Positions 45,400 to 55,953 of a stretch of DNA of 64,000 nt are shown here, piece by piece. The first letter of the stretch is position 1; each line of letters opens with the position of its first letter. The notes under the pieces are model-generated. The model was not told the origin of the DNA and searched no databases. It worked only from the letters and a program-made list of their open reading frames with translations. The stretch is from Macrobrachium rosenbergii (taxonomy: Eukaryota > Arthropoda > Malacostraca > Decapoda > Palaemonidae), in assembly GCF_040412425.1 (NCBI RefSeq), contig NC_089795.1, positions 82,788,663 to 82,852,662 on the forward strand. The letters run 5' to 3'. Made by a program: the position numbers and the translations under genes.

Positions 45400-45523
45400 G
45401 TATACATTTGGTATCTGAACTTTCAAAATAGGGGGGTAGCAAGTATTCGCGGATTTTAATTATTCACTGGGGGGAGGGGCGGGGTCTGGAACGCATCCCG
45501 CATGAATACGGGGGCTTACTGTA

Positions 45524-46020
45524 CCTTGGTATTGTTGCTCATCAATACCACGGAGTGTCCCATCACTTGATCCTGGAACTCTTTGAGAGCCAGGAAGACT
45601 GCCTTGAGCTCCAGGATGTTGATGTGAAGGTGCTTGTCATCTCGGTGCCAAACTCCCGAAGTCAGCAACTCCTTTGCACCCGATCCCTCGGCTGATGTGT
45701 CTGAGAACAAAAGCATGCCCAGAGGGGGAGTGTGCAGACATACTCCTATTAAGAGGTTCCTGTCATCCATCCACTAGTCTAGGTCCTCTCTCACCTCCTC
45801 GGAAAGAAGAATGAGAAAAGACTGGGACCAAAACTCCTTCAGTCTCCACTGCAGAGACCGAAGGTGAAGACACCCATGAGGGACCAACTTCTCCAATAAC
45901 GACAGGTTACCGATGACGACCTGCCATTGCCGAGCTGGCTGTTCCTGTTGAGACAGAAACAGCTGTGCCGAAATGAACCTGCTGATACCCTTGAGTCCGG
46001 GGGAAGACTTTCGCTAAATA
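45524..46020 (-). pseudogene. DIRS copy D RNase H, upstream part
   Basis: The minus frame 45770-45524 reads 'LLFSDTSAEGSGAKELLTSG', 'HLHINILELKAVFLAL' and 'SVVLMSNNTKV'. RNase H residues: Asp in 'FSDTS' and Glu in 'LELKAV' are present; the third acidic position, usually 'DNT', is 'NNT' here. It is cut by the TA-flanked MITE directly after 'NNTKV' and continues at 37665. Confidence 0.8.
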
Positions 46021-46600
46021 TCTATCAGGATGCCCAGGTACTTTGTCCTCTGCTTGAGGTTGAGATCCGACTTCTCAAGATTTACTGTGATCCCAAGATC
46101 GCGGCAAAACTCGAGGAGCCAATCCCTGTCCCGTAGCAACTGTGAGCAGGAGCTCGCCAGGACCAGCCAATCATTGAGATACCTCAACAGACGTATCCCG
46201 TACGAATGGGCCCAAGCTGACACCAGAGTGAACACTCTTGTGAACACCTGGGGAGCAGTCGAGAGCCCAAAACAGAGTTCCCTGAATTGGAAGACAGTCT
46301 CCCCGAGGATAAAGCAGTTACTTGCGAGAGGATGGATGAATGGATATTTGAAAATGCACATCCTTCAAGTCCACCATAAGCATGAAGTTGTTCTCCCTCA
46401 CGGACGCAAGCACGGATTACGCTGTCTCCGTCGTGAACCGAGTCTGGCGAATGAAACAGTTCAGGGGAGAGAGAGTCTAAGACCGGTCTCCAACCCCCCA
46501 AGGCTTTCTCTACAAGAAAGATCCGGCTATAAAAGCCTGGGGACTGATCTGACACGACTTCTACAGCACCCTTGCTCAGCATGGCCTACACCTATTGCAT
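46014..46600 (-). pseudogene. DIRS copy D reverse transcriptase with YLND
   Basis: Two overlapping frames: 46582-46184 ('LSKGAVEVVSDQSPGFYSRI', 'EKALGGWRPVLDS') and 46361-46014 ('ILGETVFQFRELCFGLSTAP', 'QVFTRVFTLVSAWAHSYG', 'LLRYLNDWLVLA', 'RTKYLGILIDI'). The catalytic YLDD is YLND (codon AAT at about 46170), and a frameshift near 46450 separates the halves. Both features make it inactive. Confidence 0.85.
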
Positions 46601-49600
46601 CAGTGCAACGTCCTCCGGAGATCCAGGAACGTAAGTGCGGAGATGGACCGGTGTGACGGTGAGGGGTGGCCGAGACTCGAAGGGTAGTAGATATCCCTCC
46701 CGAAGAACATCCACTATCCAGGTCTCGGCTCTGTATCACTGCCATGTTGCCCAATAGCTCGATAGGCAACCCCCCCCAACCTTTGGCAGCAGTTGGGGGG
46801 GAAGCCACCCCCAGCTTTTCCCATTCTTCTTCTTCCCCTTGCCCCCTTTACCAGACTGGAAAGTGGGCTGAAAAGGGTGCAATTGCCCACCCTTTCTGAA
46901 GGAGGAAGAAGGCTGGGTATTCCCGCAGGATCCCTTCAAAGCCTGGTACTTCTTAGGGGCCGAGGAAGTGCTAGCCTGACCCAAAGGCCAGGATGCAGTG
47001 AACCGCAAAGACCAGGTCTTAGCCACTGCCTGGTGGACAAAGTGGTCACTGTCATTGGCCCGATGCTTATCCACTGCAGCATCTACCAACTCCCTAGGGA
47101 AGAGAGAGGCAGAACCCAGCAACGGTCCGTTCTGCAGGGTCGTTGCCGACTCAGGTCCCACAGACCTGATGAAGTGAGAGAGAACAGCGTCTCTTCGCTT
47201 AAGAACCAGGTTGGTCCCCAGATTTGCTGTCTGGTGGGCAAGGCAAGACATGGCTCTACCTCCAGACCGGCACAATCTCCTGAAAGCAGAGTCCTCCCCG
47301 GGTACAACAGCGCCCAAGGAGGCAGCCACTTTGGATACTGTGAACGACCACAGATCCAACCAGAAGACTGCCTGGAGAGCCGCCAAGGCGGTGGCTTCCA
47401 GGATTGCTGCAAAAGGGAGATACCTTCCATGGTAAGCTGCTGCAACGAGAAACCCGGGCCTAGACGGACCAGGTCCGGGTCAACCTGCTTAGGTGGCAAT
47501 GGCCCTTCTGAGGGCATGTAGAATCGCTTCCGTCAAGGCAGAGGAGGGGGAAGCAACTTGTCTGAGCGGTTCAAACAAAGCAAATTGTCTTGCCCATACA
47601 CGAAGACTATTCACTTGGTCAAGAACCCCCTCGGCAAGCTTGGATCACGACAGCCCCACCAAAACCTTGGGTTCCTTCCTCGGACCACAGAAGGATTCGA
47701 GGTGCAAAGGACGATCCACACACAAGGCCGTGGTCCCTTTCCCGAAGTTGTTGTGCTGACAAATCAGCGCAATGACCTCTGCAAAAGTCCTCTGTATCTC
47801 GTGGGTGTCTGCGTCCTGGGGAAGAGGACCCTCGAGTCCTTCCAGGGCGCGGTCCTCCTGATCTACTGATCCCGGCAGGAGGGAGAACCTCAGCAAACAC
47901 CTGGGATCCTTCCTGCATTAAGCGGGTGTACGATCTGGTCGATCTGAGAACCGAGCCAGGAGTGTAAATCCTTAGCACTATTAACTCTGGGAGAAAACTC
48001 ACAGAGTTCCTCCTGTCATACTTGCACCCTCTAGGGAAGCCCAGGAGGTTGAGGGGACAGGCGAGGAGGATCGGGCACCGCCATTGGTCCTGCTGGCGGA
48101 ACCAGCAGGAACAGCAGCTGAGAGCAGTCACCAACCCGTGGTGATGATGGCAACACGGGTCGAGGAGAAGGCTTTTGCCTCGGCGAAGCGTTGTCCCGAG
48201 GAGAGCAGAGTGGTTCACGCAAGTCGAGCCAGGCGCTCGACTCCACCAAGCCAGGCTGGACACGTGAACGTGACCAGGGACTAGGCGGAGTCGAGCACGC
48301 TGCTGGCTGGCAAGAACTTGCGCTTTCCTCTAGATGGGCCCCAGTCTTCTTCAAGGCCGGAACTTCGCAAGAAGGCTGAGAAGGGGACCTCTTCATCTCT
48401 ACAGGTGTTCGGACTCGAGAGGCCGAAGCACCTTCCCGGGAACCTTGCTTGGCACTCGAGAAAGTGATAGCAGGAAGAGCTGAGACACCTGCATGTCCAG
48501 GCTCTTTCTCTCGTCCTGTGCCCATGTTGGTAAGGAGAGAGGTCTCTCCGGTACCAGTCCGGGGTGCCTGAGTCTTCTTAGAGACCCGGGTATTAGGTGC
48601 AGCTTGCGAACGAGTGTCCGACACAGTGCCAGCCTCAGAAACGGAGTTCTTTGGCACAGCAACAGGTGTGCAAACTGAGGTCTGCACACCCTTGGCTCCC
48701 AAAACAGCTGACCTGGGGGTCAATGCTTCGGTTTCCTGGCCTGCAGGCCAGGAAGAGTCGACGAGAGATCCCACTGCCTTCCCTGTGGAAGGAGGCAGTC
48801 CCTTAGAAGTCCCAGGGTGAGACTTCTTAGTGGGGGAGAAATAACCTTCTTCTTCCTCGACCGACGAGCCTCGGAAGGAGAAGTGGAAGAGGTAGCAAAC
48901 AACAACAATAATGAAGGCGAAGACAATGAAGACGATGACACCTTCCAAGACCTCTTCTCCAACTTCTTCTTCAGGATGGCAGTCAGTCCCCCATCCAGGA
49001 GGGAGCACAGCAACCAGGGGGGCCCAGGGAAGCAGGAGCAATCCGGGAAGCAGAGACGTCAACAATCGAACCAGCAGCAACCGAGGCAGGTGGAGCAGCG
49101 CGGGAGCCAGGAAGCCAGGAGTCGAGAAATGAGTGGTTGGCACGGGCAGAGCAGGAACCGTGATGTATGGCACAGATGAGGTTACCATACTTGAGGGGCC
49201 TGGCAGGGATAGCGGGGCCAGGAAGCCAGGCGGCAGCGGCACAGCTTGACGAGAGGCAGGCGCAGCTGTTACCTGGGTACCCAGGTGCATTTTAGTGAAG
49301 AAAGTCATGGTGACTGTAGACGTAGTGGCATTAGCTGCGGCGTGGGTGACCACTGGAGCGCCAGACAGATAGGACAGCAGGCCCTCCAATGATAGGACGC
49401 CAGGTAAACACAGGTGATGCCAGGTAGAAGTATGGTCTGGAGCCTGCCCACTGAGAGAAGTCTCTACCCGACCTTGAAGACAAGGTCGGGTCAAAGAAGG
49501 GAGTCCCTACTTGCTCCAGGGGAAAAGATTCTCTCCCAGAGCAAGGAGAGGCCCCAGAGAGGATGTCCTGTTTTTCCGCTCCCCAGCGGCCTTCCACATT

Positions 49601-49990
49601 GATGAAGCTAGTGAAGAAGATGAAGGAGAATCCTCACCTGAAGGAGAGGCAACAAGAGGGGGAAGCTTGCCGGGAGGGAGAAACAACCCCGACGGGTCAG
49701 CCACCAAGGGAGTCATCAGGGGCATATAACCCTCAGATGAAGCCTTGGCGGGCTTCCTTTAGTACTGTCTCCTCCCCTCAAACTTCACCCACTGCTTGGC
49801 AGACCAGGAACAATACTCAGAACACAGTGAAGTACATGAACACACACACCCCCTGCAAGAAGAGCAAAGGGCGTGTGGGTCCATATCAATACTATTTCGA
49901 AAGCTATTACACTTCTTACCGCCCACCCCAGGGCACACACGCTGGGGGAAGGAGGGCTTATGAGGTTTATCAAAGGCTTTCATACTAACA
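46600..49990 (-). pseudogene. DIRS copy D gag-like protein region
   Basis: From a probable ATG at about 49989 ('MKAFDKPHKPSFPQ'), a Cys/His-rich block 'CPGVGGKKC' and 'DPHALCSSCRGCVCS' plus 'CSEYCSWSAKQW' (49945-49780) looks zinc-binding and matches copy B near 36650. A long Pro/Ser/Thr-rich linker follows (a 487-codon open frame, 49494-48031, is the longest in the window). Then frames 47517-47083 and 47386-46736 hold 'GRAMSCLAHQTANLGTN', 'LVDAAVDKHRAND' and a basic 'KGGKGKKKNGK' near the end. The acidic or Ser-rich tract near 48900 shifts frame. This is the structural protein in a family distinct from copies A-C. Confidence 0.65.
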
Positions 49991-50300
49991 AACAACAAGA
50001 AAAAGATCCCGCCAAGGAAAATCAGCTTGATGGAAGTCAGGGCAGAGAGCAAAGAAACACGTCCACACCCAATGACGGCCAAAAGCAAATTGGGATGTTT
50101 ACATCTGGGCAGGCTGGACTCCCGCCTCCCGAATGGTAAACTGCCTAACCACTTTGTTCGAAAGTTCAATGGCCGTTTCCAGCTTCGCTGAAAGTAATTC
50201 TTAATGTAAAGGACAGACAGTTTATATGTTGTGTCATAACAAAAACCCTTTCTCACCTTGTTTTTGCCTTAAAGTAGTATTATCAATACTTTATGCCTGT
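49991..50300 (-). other. Putative 5' leader of DIRS copy D
   Basis: Upstream of the gag start, with no frame that can be trusted. 'gtaattcttaatgtaaagg' near 50193 may be near the element's end, but no inverted partner is visible because the 3' end of copy D is not in the window. Confidence 0.45.
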
Positions 50301-50354
50301 TACAGTGTTACCAACTACTGAGAGCAGTTTTTAATTTTTGTGAATTTATAACCA

Positions 50355-50390
50355 TATATACACAGTATATATATATATATATATATAAAA

Positions 50391-50473
<83 letters not shown>
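50355..50473. repeat. (AT)n microsatellite
   Basis: About 100 bases of AT/TA with a few single-base interruptions. Confidence 0.95.
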
Positions 50474-50476
<3 letters not shown>

Positions 50477-50487
50477 CACGATGTGTA

Positions 50488-50818
50488 CAGGCAAAGTCCC
50501 AATTTAAATGGTCTGGCTTCCGACGTTCACAGCTTTTCAAATATACTCATCAGAAATTATCTCCCAGTTTACGAAGCATGTTCTGGGGTTATGATGCTGA
50601 TCCGACGGAGGAAATATGGCTCCAATACAGCAGAATAATACAAATTTGGAGTTTTTTTTTTATGAAAAACTCATTAAAAATGCAGTTTACATTGTTTTCA
50701 AATACACCCAAAGCATTAAAAGTAAGGTTTTCTTACGATTTTTGACAATTTTCAACAATTTTTCGGCTTACACTGCAGCGTAGGAACGGAACCCTGGCCG
50801 TAAACCGGGGACTGCCTG
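50488..50818. mobile_element. CAGGC-type MITE, second member
   Basis: The left end 'CAGGCAAAGTCCCAATTTA' and reversed right end 'CAGGCAGTCCCCGGTTTACGG' are inverted repeats with TA on both sides (50486-50487, 50819-50820). 331 bp, non-coding. Same ends as 26840-27156, with a different interior ('gttatgatgctgatccgac'). Confidence 0.75.
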
Positions 50819-50820
50819 TA

Positions 50821-52469
50821 CCTGGTTATTACACAAATAATCACAAAATTAAAAAATTTACCTCACTTCAGCCAGATACCTGAACTCTCATAACAATAAA
50901 AATTATGACTGAGTACTCTGAAGGTAACAGTGATCCCTTAAAAATCTCATTAATCACGTGAAAAATCAAACTAAGTTTATGAAAACAAGTGTGAGGTATC
51001 AACAATTAAACAAGAAACATACTAGAGTAAAAGAGCATCACTCCATTAAACAATTTTAACTGTTTTCCTGGTCTTAATTCACTTCAGCAAAACTAAAGGA
51101 ACAAAACACTTTGCCTTATGCACACAATTAATCCTATTCACTGGTGGTCAATAAATGACACTTTTTAAAAACACTAAATACAAAAATTTATTTTTAAATT
51201 CAAAATTTATAATTAGAATTCACAATCTGAAAAATTTACTATTTCTTGAAAACAATACAAAAATTTAATTCATTCTTGAGTTAAATTATTAAACAAAACT
51301 AAATTGCAAAACTTTATTTTATCAAGAAATTAAATTAATAAAGCAAAATTTAAACTATCAATAATTACTCAAGATTTGAAAAGAAAATATCAATAAATAA
51401 ATGAAAATGAAATCAAGTATGCAATATTAAATTATCAAGAAATATTTAAATCACCAATATATAAAATGTGAAAAATTGAGAGATTACAAACATAAGAACA
51501 CACAAAAATACACAAAAGATTTACCAATAATAATTTCACTAAAGGCAAAATTTCCCTAATATACCTTATTATACCATGTGTGTAGTAAAATTCACTTACC
51601 TTACACAAGCTTATTAAAGCCTTTGAAAAATCACCTGAAATGCTTTAGATTCTAAAATACACTTTTTTGTCAGGCACTGTAACCAAATACACTTTTCCTA
51701 CGTTCAGATCTCAAAAGCTAATTTTAATATGTGTGACCACACATATTTTACATTAACTTCTACTCTTTTGGTTAGAGAGAGAATAACTCTAACGGTCTCT
51801 GAAATCAGAATGAGCAAACTTTAGGGTTCCAGTGGGAAATGAAACAACCAGAAGATGTCAGAACAACACGTGATCAGAGCAACACAATCCTACAAAAGAT
51901 GATGTAATCGATCGAGATACATGCATTTACTCTCAAAAAGGCATATACGATTCAAGCAGAAAATTGTATGGGACGAAGCTCTTAACAAAATCCCAACACG
52001 ATCGAAACAGACAGCAACTGGCCTGCCACAAACGGCAAGCTTTCAAAACAAAGACGAAGAGCCAAAGTTGGTTTTCAGAACAGTACATGAAACATTGTGA
52101 AATCAATCATCTTTTCTCGTATGGGACAAAGTTTTTACAGGCTCAATTGCCATTCCTGTGCTAGTTAACTCGTTATCCTTGCAACAACAACTTAACCAAA
52201 ACACGAAATTCCAAATCATGGGTATAGAAAACTTGTTGCTAGGGGACAAAATGTGCGGTCACATACTACGTTACTATTAAAACATAATACCACTTTTAAA
52301 TTATAGTACTCTCTTAAGTTACCCAAATCACTAACTCTTTTGAGATCTGACATTACACTACATATGATATTTTCAACAATTATTATTATTACACATAACA
52401 CAGGATAAATAGAAGAGTAAATATATTAAAACTATAGGATGGTATACATATTAAGGCAACATATATATA
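50821..52469. other. AT-rich, no gene seen
   Basis: Strongly A-rich DNA with only short frames (61-66 codons at 51964-52164 and 52216-52401) that show no domain. No element ends recognised. Confidence 0.6.
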
Positions 52470-52476
52470 ATATATA

Positions 52477-52530
<54 letters not shown>

Positions 52531-52559
52531 CACACACACACACACACATACATACATAT
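52470..52559. repeat. Compound (TA)n(CA)n microsatellite
   Basis: About 50 bases of TA followed by CA and CATA units, ending directly at a MITE. Confidence 0.95.
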
Positions 52560-52908
52560 AGTGAAACCCTCTTCATTCCACGGTTCCAGATTCACAGATT
52601 TCTCTGTGGAACGTACATACACATTATTCATGGAAAATTTGCCAGTTTGTGGTATTTTTCATAGAGAAATATTCTCTAATTACAGTACTGTATTTTTATA
52701 TAATTTTTGTGACTAATTGCATTTTTTGTGATAAAACTATCAAAATACTCAGGTATTCGCATTTTTTGGAGGTTTTTTGGTGTTTGAACTATCAAAATAG
52801 GCAGTTGTAAGTGTTTTTTAGAGGGGTGTCAAGTTTTCATGGATTTTAGCTCTTTATGGGGAGGGGGATTGTGGTATGCATCCCTGTGAATACTGGCGGT
52901 CAACTGTA
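52560..52908. mobile_element. CAGTAA-type MITE, compact copy
   Basis: About 350 bp with ends 'tagtgaaaccctcttc' and (reversed) 'cagttgaccgccagtattc'. It aligns with the two halves of the split MITE at 37668-37845 and 45400-45521 ('tctgtggaacgta', 'gtgactaattgcat', 'ttgaactatcaaaatagg', 'ttcatggattttagc'). It shows the uninterrupted size of the family. Confidence 0.7.
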
Positions 52909-52939
52909 TATACTTACACTTCAAATAAATTTATCAAGA

Positions 52940-53055
52940 ATAGGTACCTAGTTGTGACACTGACAACAATAGGTATATGCCGTTAATGGCACCTATTAGT
53001 TGATAAGCACTGACTTAAGGTACTCACTGGAACAGAACCCCTGCCATAAGTTGGG
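52940..53055. repeat. Right-end fragment of a CAGGC-type MITE
   Basis: 'tagttgataagcactgac' and 'gaacagaacccctgccataa' then 'gttgggctgcct' resemble the right end of 26840-27156. The left end is missing. Confidence 0.5.
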
Positions 53056-53065
53056 CTGCCTCTTC

Positions 53066-53068
<3 letters not shown>

Positions 53069-53150
<82 letters not shown>

Positions 53151-53164
53151 TCTCTCTCTCTCTC

Positions 53165-53205
<41 letters not shown>
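53069..53205. repeat. Compound (GT)n(AT)n(CT)n(AT)n microsatellite
   Basis: GT units (53069-53085), about 65 bases of AT, CT units (53150-53165) and again AT to 53205. Confidence 0.95.
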
Positions 53206-53210
<5 letters not shown>

Positions 53211-54081
53211 TTTATCACATCACCGTGATTCATATACAAGCATTAAGCTACAAACGCCCTTAATATCCACTCGCTCTACCTCGGAAATGTATATTTTCTT
53301 ATATGTTATCAAGGGGAATTTTTTAATTGATAATAAGCACGCTGTCCCTTGGGCTCAACTGTTAAGACAGGAACTCAGGACTACAAGGGACGCATTAACT
53401 CGCTAAGGCTAAAGAGAGAGTATAAGTGATATCGGCTCCATATACAAATCACCCGTCGAAAACTCAGGTGTTTGTGTTTTGGAGACGATATCCACCCACC
53501 TCTGCCATGTTGACCGTGTAATCTGCGTTGTCACACGCAGCCATATTATAAAGTTTTATCACATCACCGTGATTCATATACAAGCATTAAGCTACAAACG
53601 CCTTTAATATCCAATTCGCTCTACCTCGGAAATAATATATTTTCTATATATGTTAAGCGAATTTTTTAGTTGATAATAAATCACGCCGTCCGTGGAGGCT
53701 CGAACAGTTAAGGACAGGAACTTCAGGACTACAGGGACACATTAACCCGTGCAAGGCCACAAGAGGTATAAGTGGATATCTGCTCCCATATACAAATCAC
53801 CCCGTCGAACTCAGGTGTTTGTGTTTGGAGACGATCCACCCACCCTGCCATGTTGACGTGTAATGCGTTGTCACACGTAGCCATATTATGAGTTTTTACC
53901 ATCACTGTGATTCATATACAAGCATTAAGCTACAAACGCCCTTTCATATCCAATTCGCTTACCTTGAAATAATATATTTTCATATATGTTACCGGTGGAA
54001 TTTTTAGTTGATAATAAGTACGCCGTCCCGTGGGCTCGAACCAGCGAAGGACAGGAACTCAGGACTACAGGGACGCATTTA
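53211..54081. repeat. ~340-bp tandem repeat with tRNA-like promoter word
   Basis: Units 53211-53554, 53555-53893 and a partial 53894-54081. Shared words: 'tcatatacaagcattaagc', 'cgctctacctcggaaat', 'ttgataataa', 'caggaactcaggactacag', 'cgaactcaggtgtttgtg', 'ccatgttgac'. On the minus strand the third unit has a canonical Pol III B box 'GGTTCGAGCCC' (54042-54032) inside 'gctggttcgagcccacgg', degraded in units one and two. It may be a tandemly amplified tRNA-derived SINE. Confidence 0.85.
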
Positions 54082-55776
54082 GTGAACGAACTTCCTACCT
54101 GTTCTACTTTGGGCCACTGATTTCAGTAGCCTAAGCTAAAATAGTAACTAGTTTTTTGTACATAACTAGCCTAAGAATTAGACCTACTTTGAATACAGTA
54201 CTGTTTCTAAGATTACTAAGGCTAAGGTTAGACTAAGTCTAGTGCTTTCCTAGTCACTTGGCAGACTAGCCTAGACAGAGCCCAAGTTTTGGTGACTAGT
54301 TCTGCCCTAGCTTAGCATAAGGAGTTGGAGCCAAACCTAACATTACTTCGCACTGCTGTAACAGCCTTAACCTAACCAGTAAATGCCAGTTTGTCTCCAG
54401 AGAAACTGGCTTTCCTCTCACATAGGTTAGGTTAACCTACCCTAGAACAAAGATTAATTTTACTTTGTAAATTAACATTGGGAGTAATTATCATATACAG
54501 TATATAAATTACAGTATACAGTATAAATCTCACCAAATTCAAAAAATGTGTGATGTTTCTGACTTAGGAGTCTTATTCATTTTTGTCCATAAGGCCTATT
54601 TCTGGTACAAACCAATCATTTTTGTTTTCTGTCTCCAACCCTAATAATAATGAGGGTTACCAGAAGGAAGCATGGGTTTTAGGGTGGATCTCATAATCTT
54701 TCCGGTCAATACCATCAATAATTTTGCTGTCTATGATACATCTACCAAAATTTACAGCATTGTGCAAAAAGTATGGGAAATTTGGAAGTCTGGAAATATA
54801 CACTGCCTATAATGAAGAATATGAACAATGCTAAAAGAATAGCGCAAGTTAGTTGTGTACGTCATTTTGCTATGCACAACACAATATCTCATGTGAGAGC
54901 CTGGAGGGAAGGAGCCACAAACCCCAGCAAGGTCAGGGTGTCCTAGGATAGGTTAGGTTAGATGGATTCCTGTTGAAATAGCCTAGGCTATGTCTTTGGA
55001 TTGCTTTTAACCCAGCCATCCCCCAAAAAAAAATAGGCGCAATTCTACTTTTCTCCCTAAAGTTTTTTTTTACTAAATTAGCCTAGGCCTAGGTTACTAA
55101 CATTTTTAATAGACTGTCCCTATCATACTCTCAGTGAAGAAAAAAAAAGGGCCAAAAAATATGCATGCACTCTTTAAAACAATACTTTTCAAAAAGATGC
55201 AGAATGCATATAAGACATTCATATTAAAGGGATTTTAGAGAAACAAAAAACTTAGTACACCGTTTCGTTAATTACTTGCACTCTCATTCCATCTGGGAAA
55301 ATATACCAAAATGGTTATCATTCGAAATTTTTGATTCGGCTACTGAATTTAATGGTGAGAAGAGGAGAATGTTGAGTGAGAGGTCGCGGCTTACTTCGGG
55401 TGCTCCATGGGGTCCAAAGCTGCCCAACCAGGTTATAGGCCAAGGCATCCTAAGTTAGGTTAGGTTAAGACAAGTCTACTTATATCATATTTCCTCTGAA
55501 ATGCCAACTAGGCCTGTAAGCATACAATTGCCCTGACTCCTCACTATGCCTTCGCTCCACGAGAAATATTTATTCAGTTCTAAAGATTACGTGCCATAAT
55601 TCTAAAAAACATTAGTTTAGGTTAGGCTAGGCTAGCGTAATCAACAAGAACAATCGCTAGCAATTCCGCTTGGGTTGTAGCTTAAATTGAAAGTCCCGCC
55701 ATATTCCCCACATGCACTTGTTGACTTTGACAGCTGCTGTACGGTATGGTTACAGGTATGATGCAACTTAACTTAC
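54082..55776. other. Presumed intron, no coding sequence seen
   Basis: Lies downstream of the splice donor at 55776 on the minus strand. AT-rich. It contains several short TTAGG-like words ('ataggttaggttaac' near 54424, 'aggataggttaggttag' near 54953, 'aagttaggttaggttaag' near 55453). No second exon recognised. Confidence 0.5.
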
Positions 55777-55953
55777 CCCAGGAATTTCTCTCGTGACGTT
55801 GAAGGTCTGTCCGTGAACAGCTGTCCGGAGGGCATTTAGGTCTTCGAACTCCTCGGCATCTTCAGCCGGAAGTCTGACATCACTTGTAGAGAGAACAACA
55901 GAGGGATTAAACGATCGAGATTGAAAGTCTCTCTCATCACCGCCACTAGCCAT
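55777..55953 (-). CDS. First coding exon of an unidentified host gene
   Basis: The ATG at 55953-55951 sits in a strong Kozak context (aaacATGG). Fifty-nine codons follow ('MASGGDERDFQSRSFNPSVV' at the start, ending 'TFNVTREIPG'), then a consensus splice donor GTAAGT at 55776-55771; the intron is phase 0. The frame stays open upstream to a TTG at about 55989 without a better start. The peptide is acidic in the middle ('AEDAEEFEDL') with no signal peptide or membrane segment. Balanced codon use and the exact donor set it apart from the decayed elements around it. I do not recognise the protein. The next exon must lie to the left, possibly outside this window. Confidence 0.65.

Larger units (their letters stand above)
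37668..45521. mobile_element. CAGTAA-type MITE, split by later insertions
   Basis: The left end 'CAGTAATCCCCCCATATTCG' and the reversed right end 'CAGTAAGCCCCCGTATTCATG' are inverted repeats, flanked by TA at 37666-37667 and 45522-45523. The left 170 bases and the right ~120 bases (45400-45521) match the compact relative at 52560-52908. Between them lie DIRS copy C and about 1.3 kb of other DNA. The insertion point in copy D is in the RNase H codons; removing it with one TA restores the frame. Confidence 0.8.

Noticed and set aside
46793..47521. A 242-codon plus-strand frame
   Set aside because: Antisense shadow of copy D gag (minus frames 47517-46736 carry the family-conserved text).
48850..48950. 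A possible transmembrane segment in the 487-codon frame of copy D
   Set aside because: The hydrophobic run arises from reading an acidic or Ser-rich repeat tract in a shifted frame; neighbouring frames give the Ser-rich linker expected of gag.
48817..49179. A plus-strand frame of 120 codons with acidic and Gln-rich text
   Set aside because: It is antisense to the gag-like region of DIRS copy D; composition of that low-complexity tract explains it.
27600..50260. An integrated virus
   Set aside because: All recognisable enzymes are DIRS-type RT/RNase H and tyrosine recombinase or LINE/transposase types; no capsid, envelope or viral polymerase signature was seen.
50346..50540. Frames reading repeated Tyr-Ile
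   Set aside because: Translation of an (AT)n microsatellite; the same applies near 52389-52664, 53000-53406, 62442-62735 and 62879-63088.
53211..54081. A functional tRNA gene
   Set aside because: There is a good B box in one unit but no cloverleaf with paired acceptor stem that I can draw; a SINE-like origin fits better.
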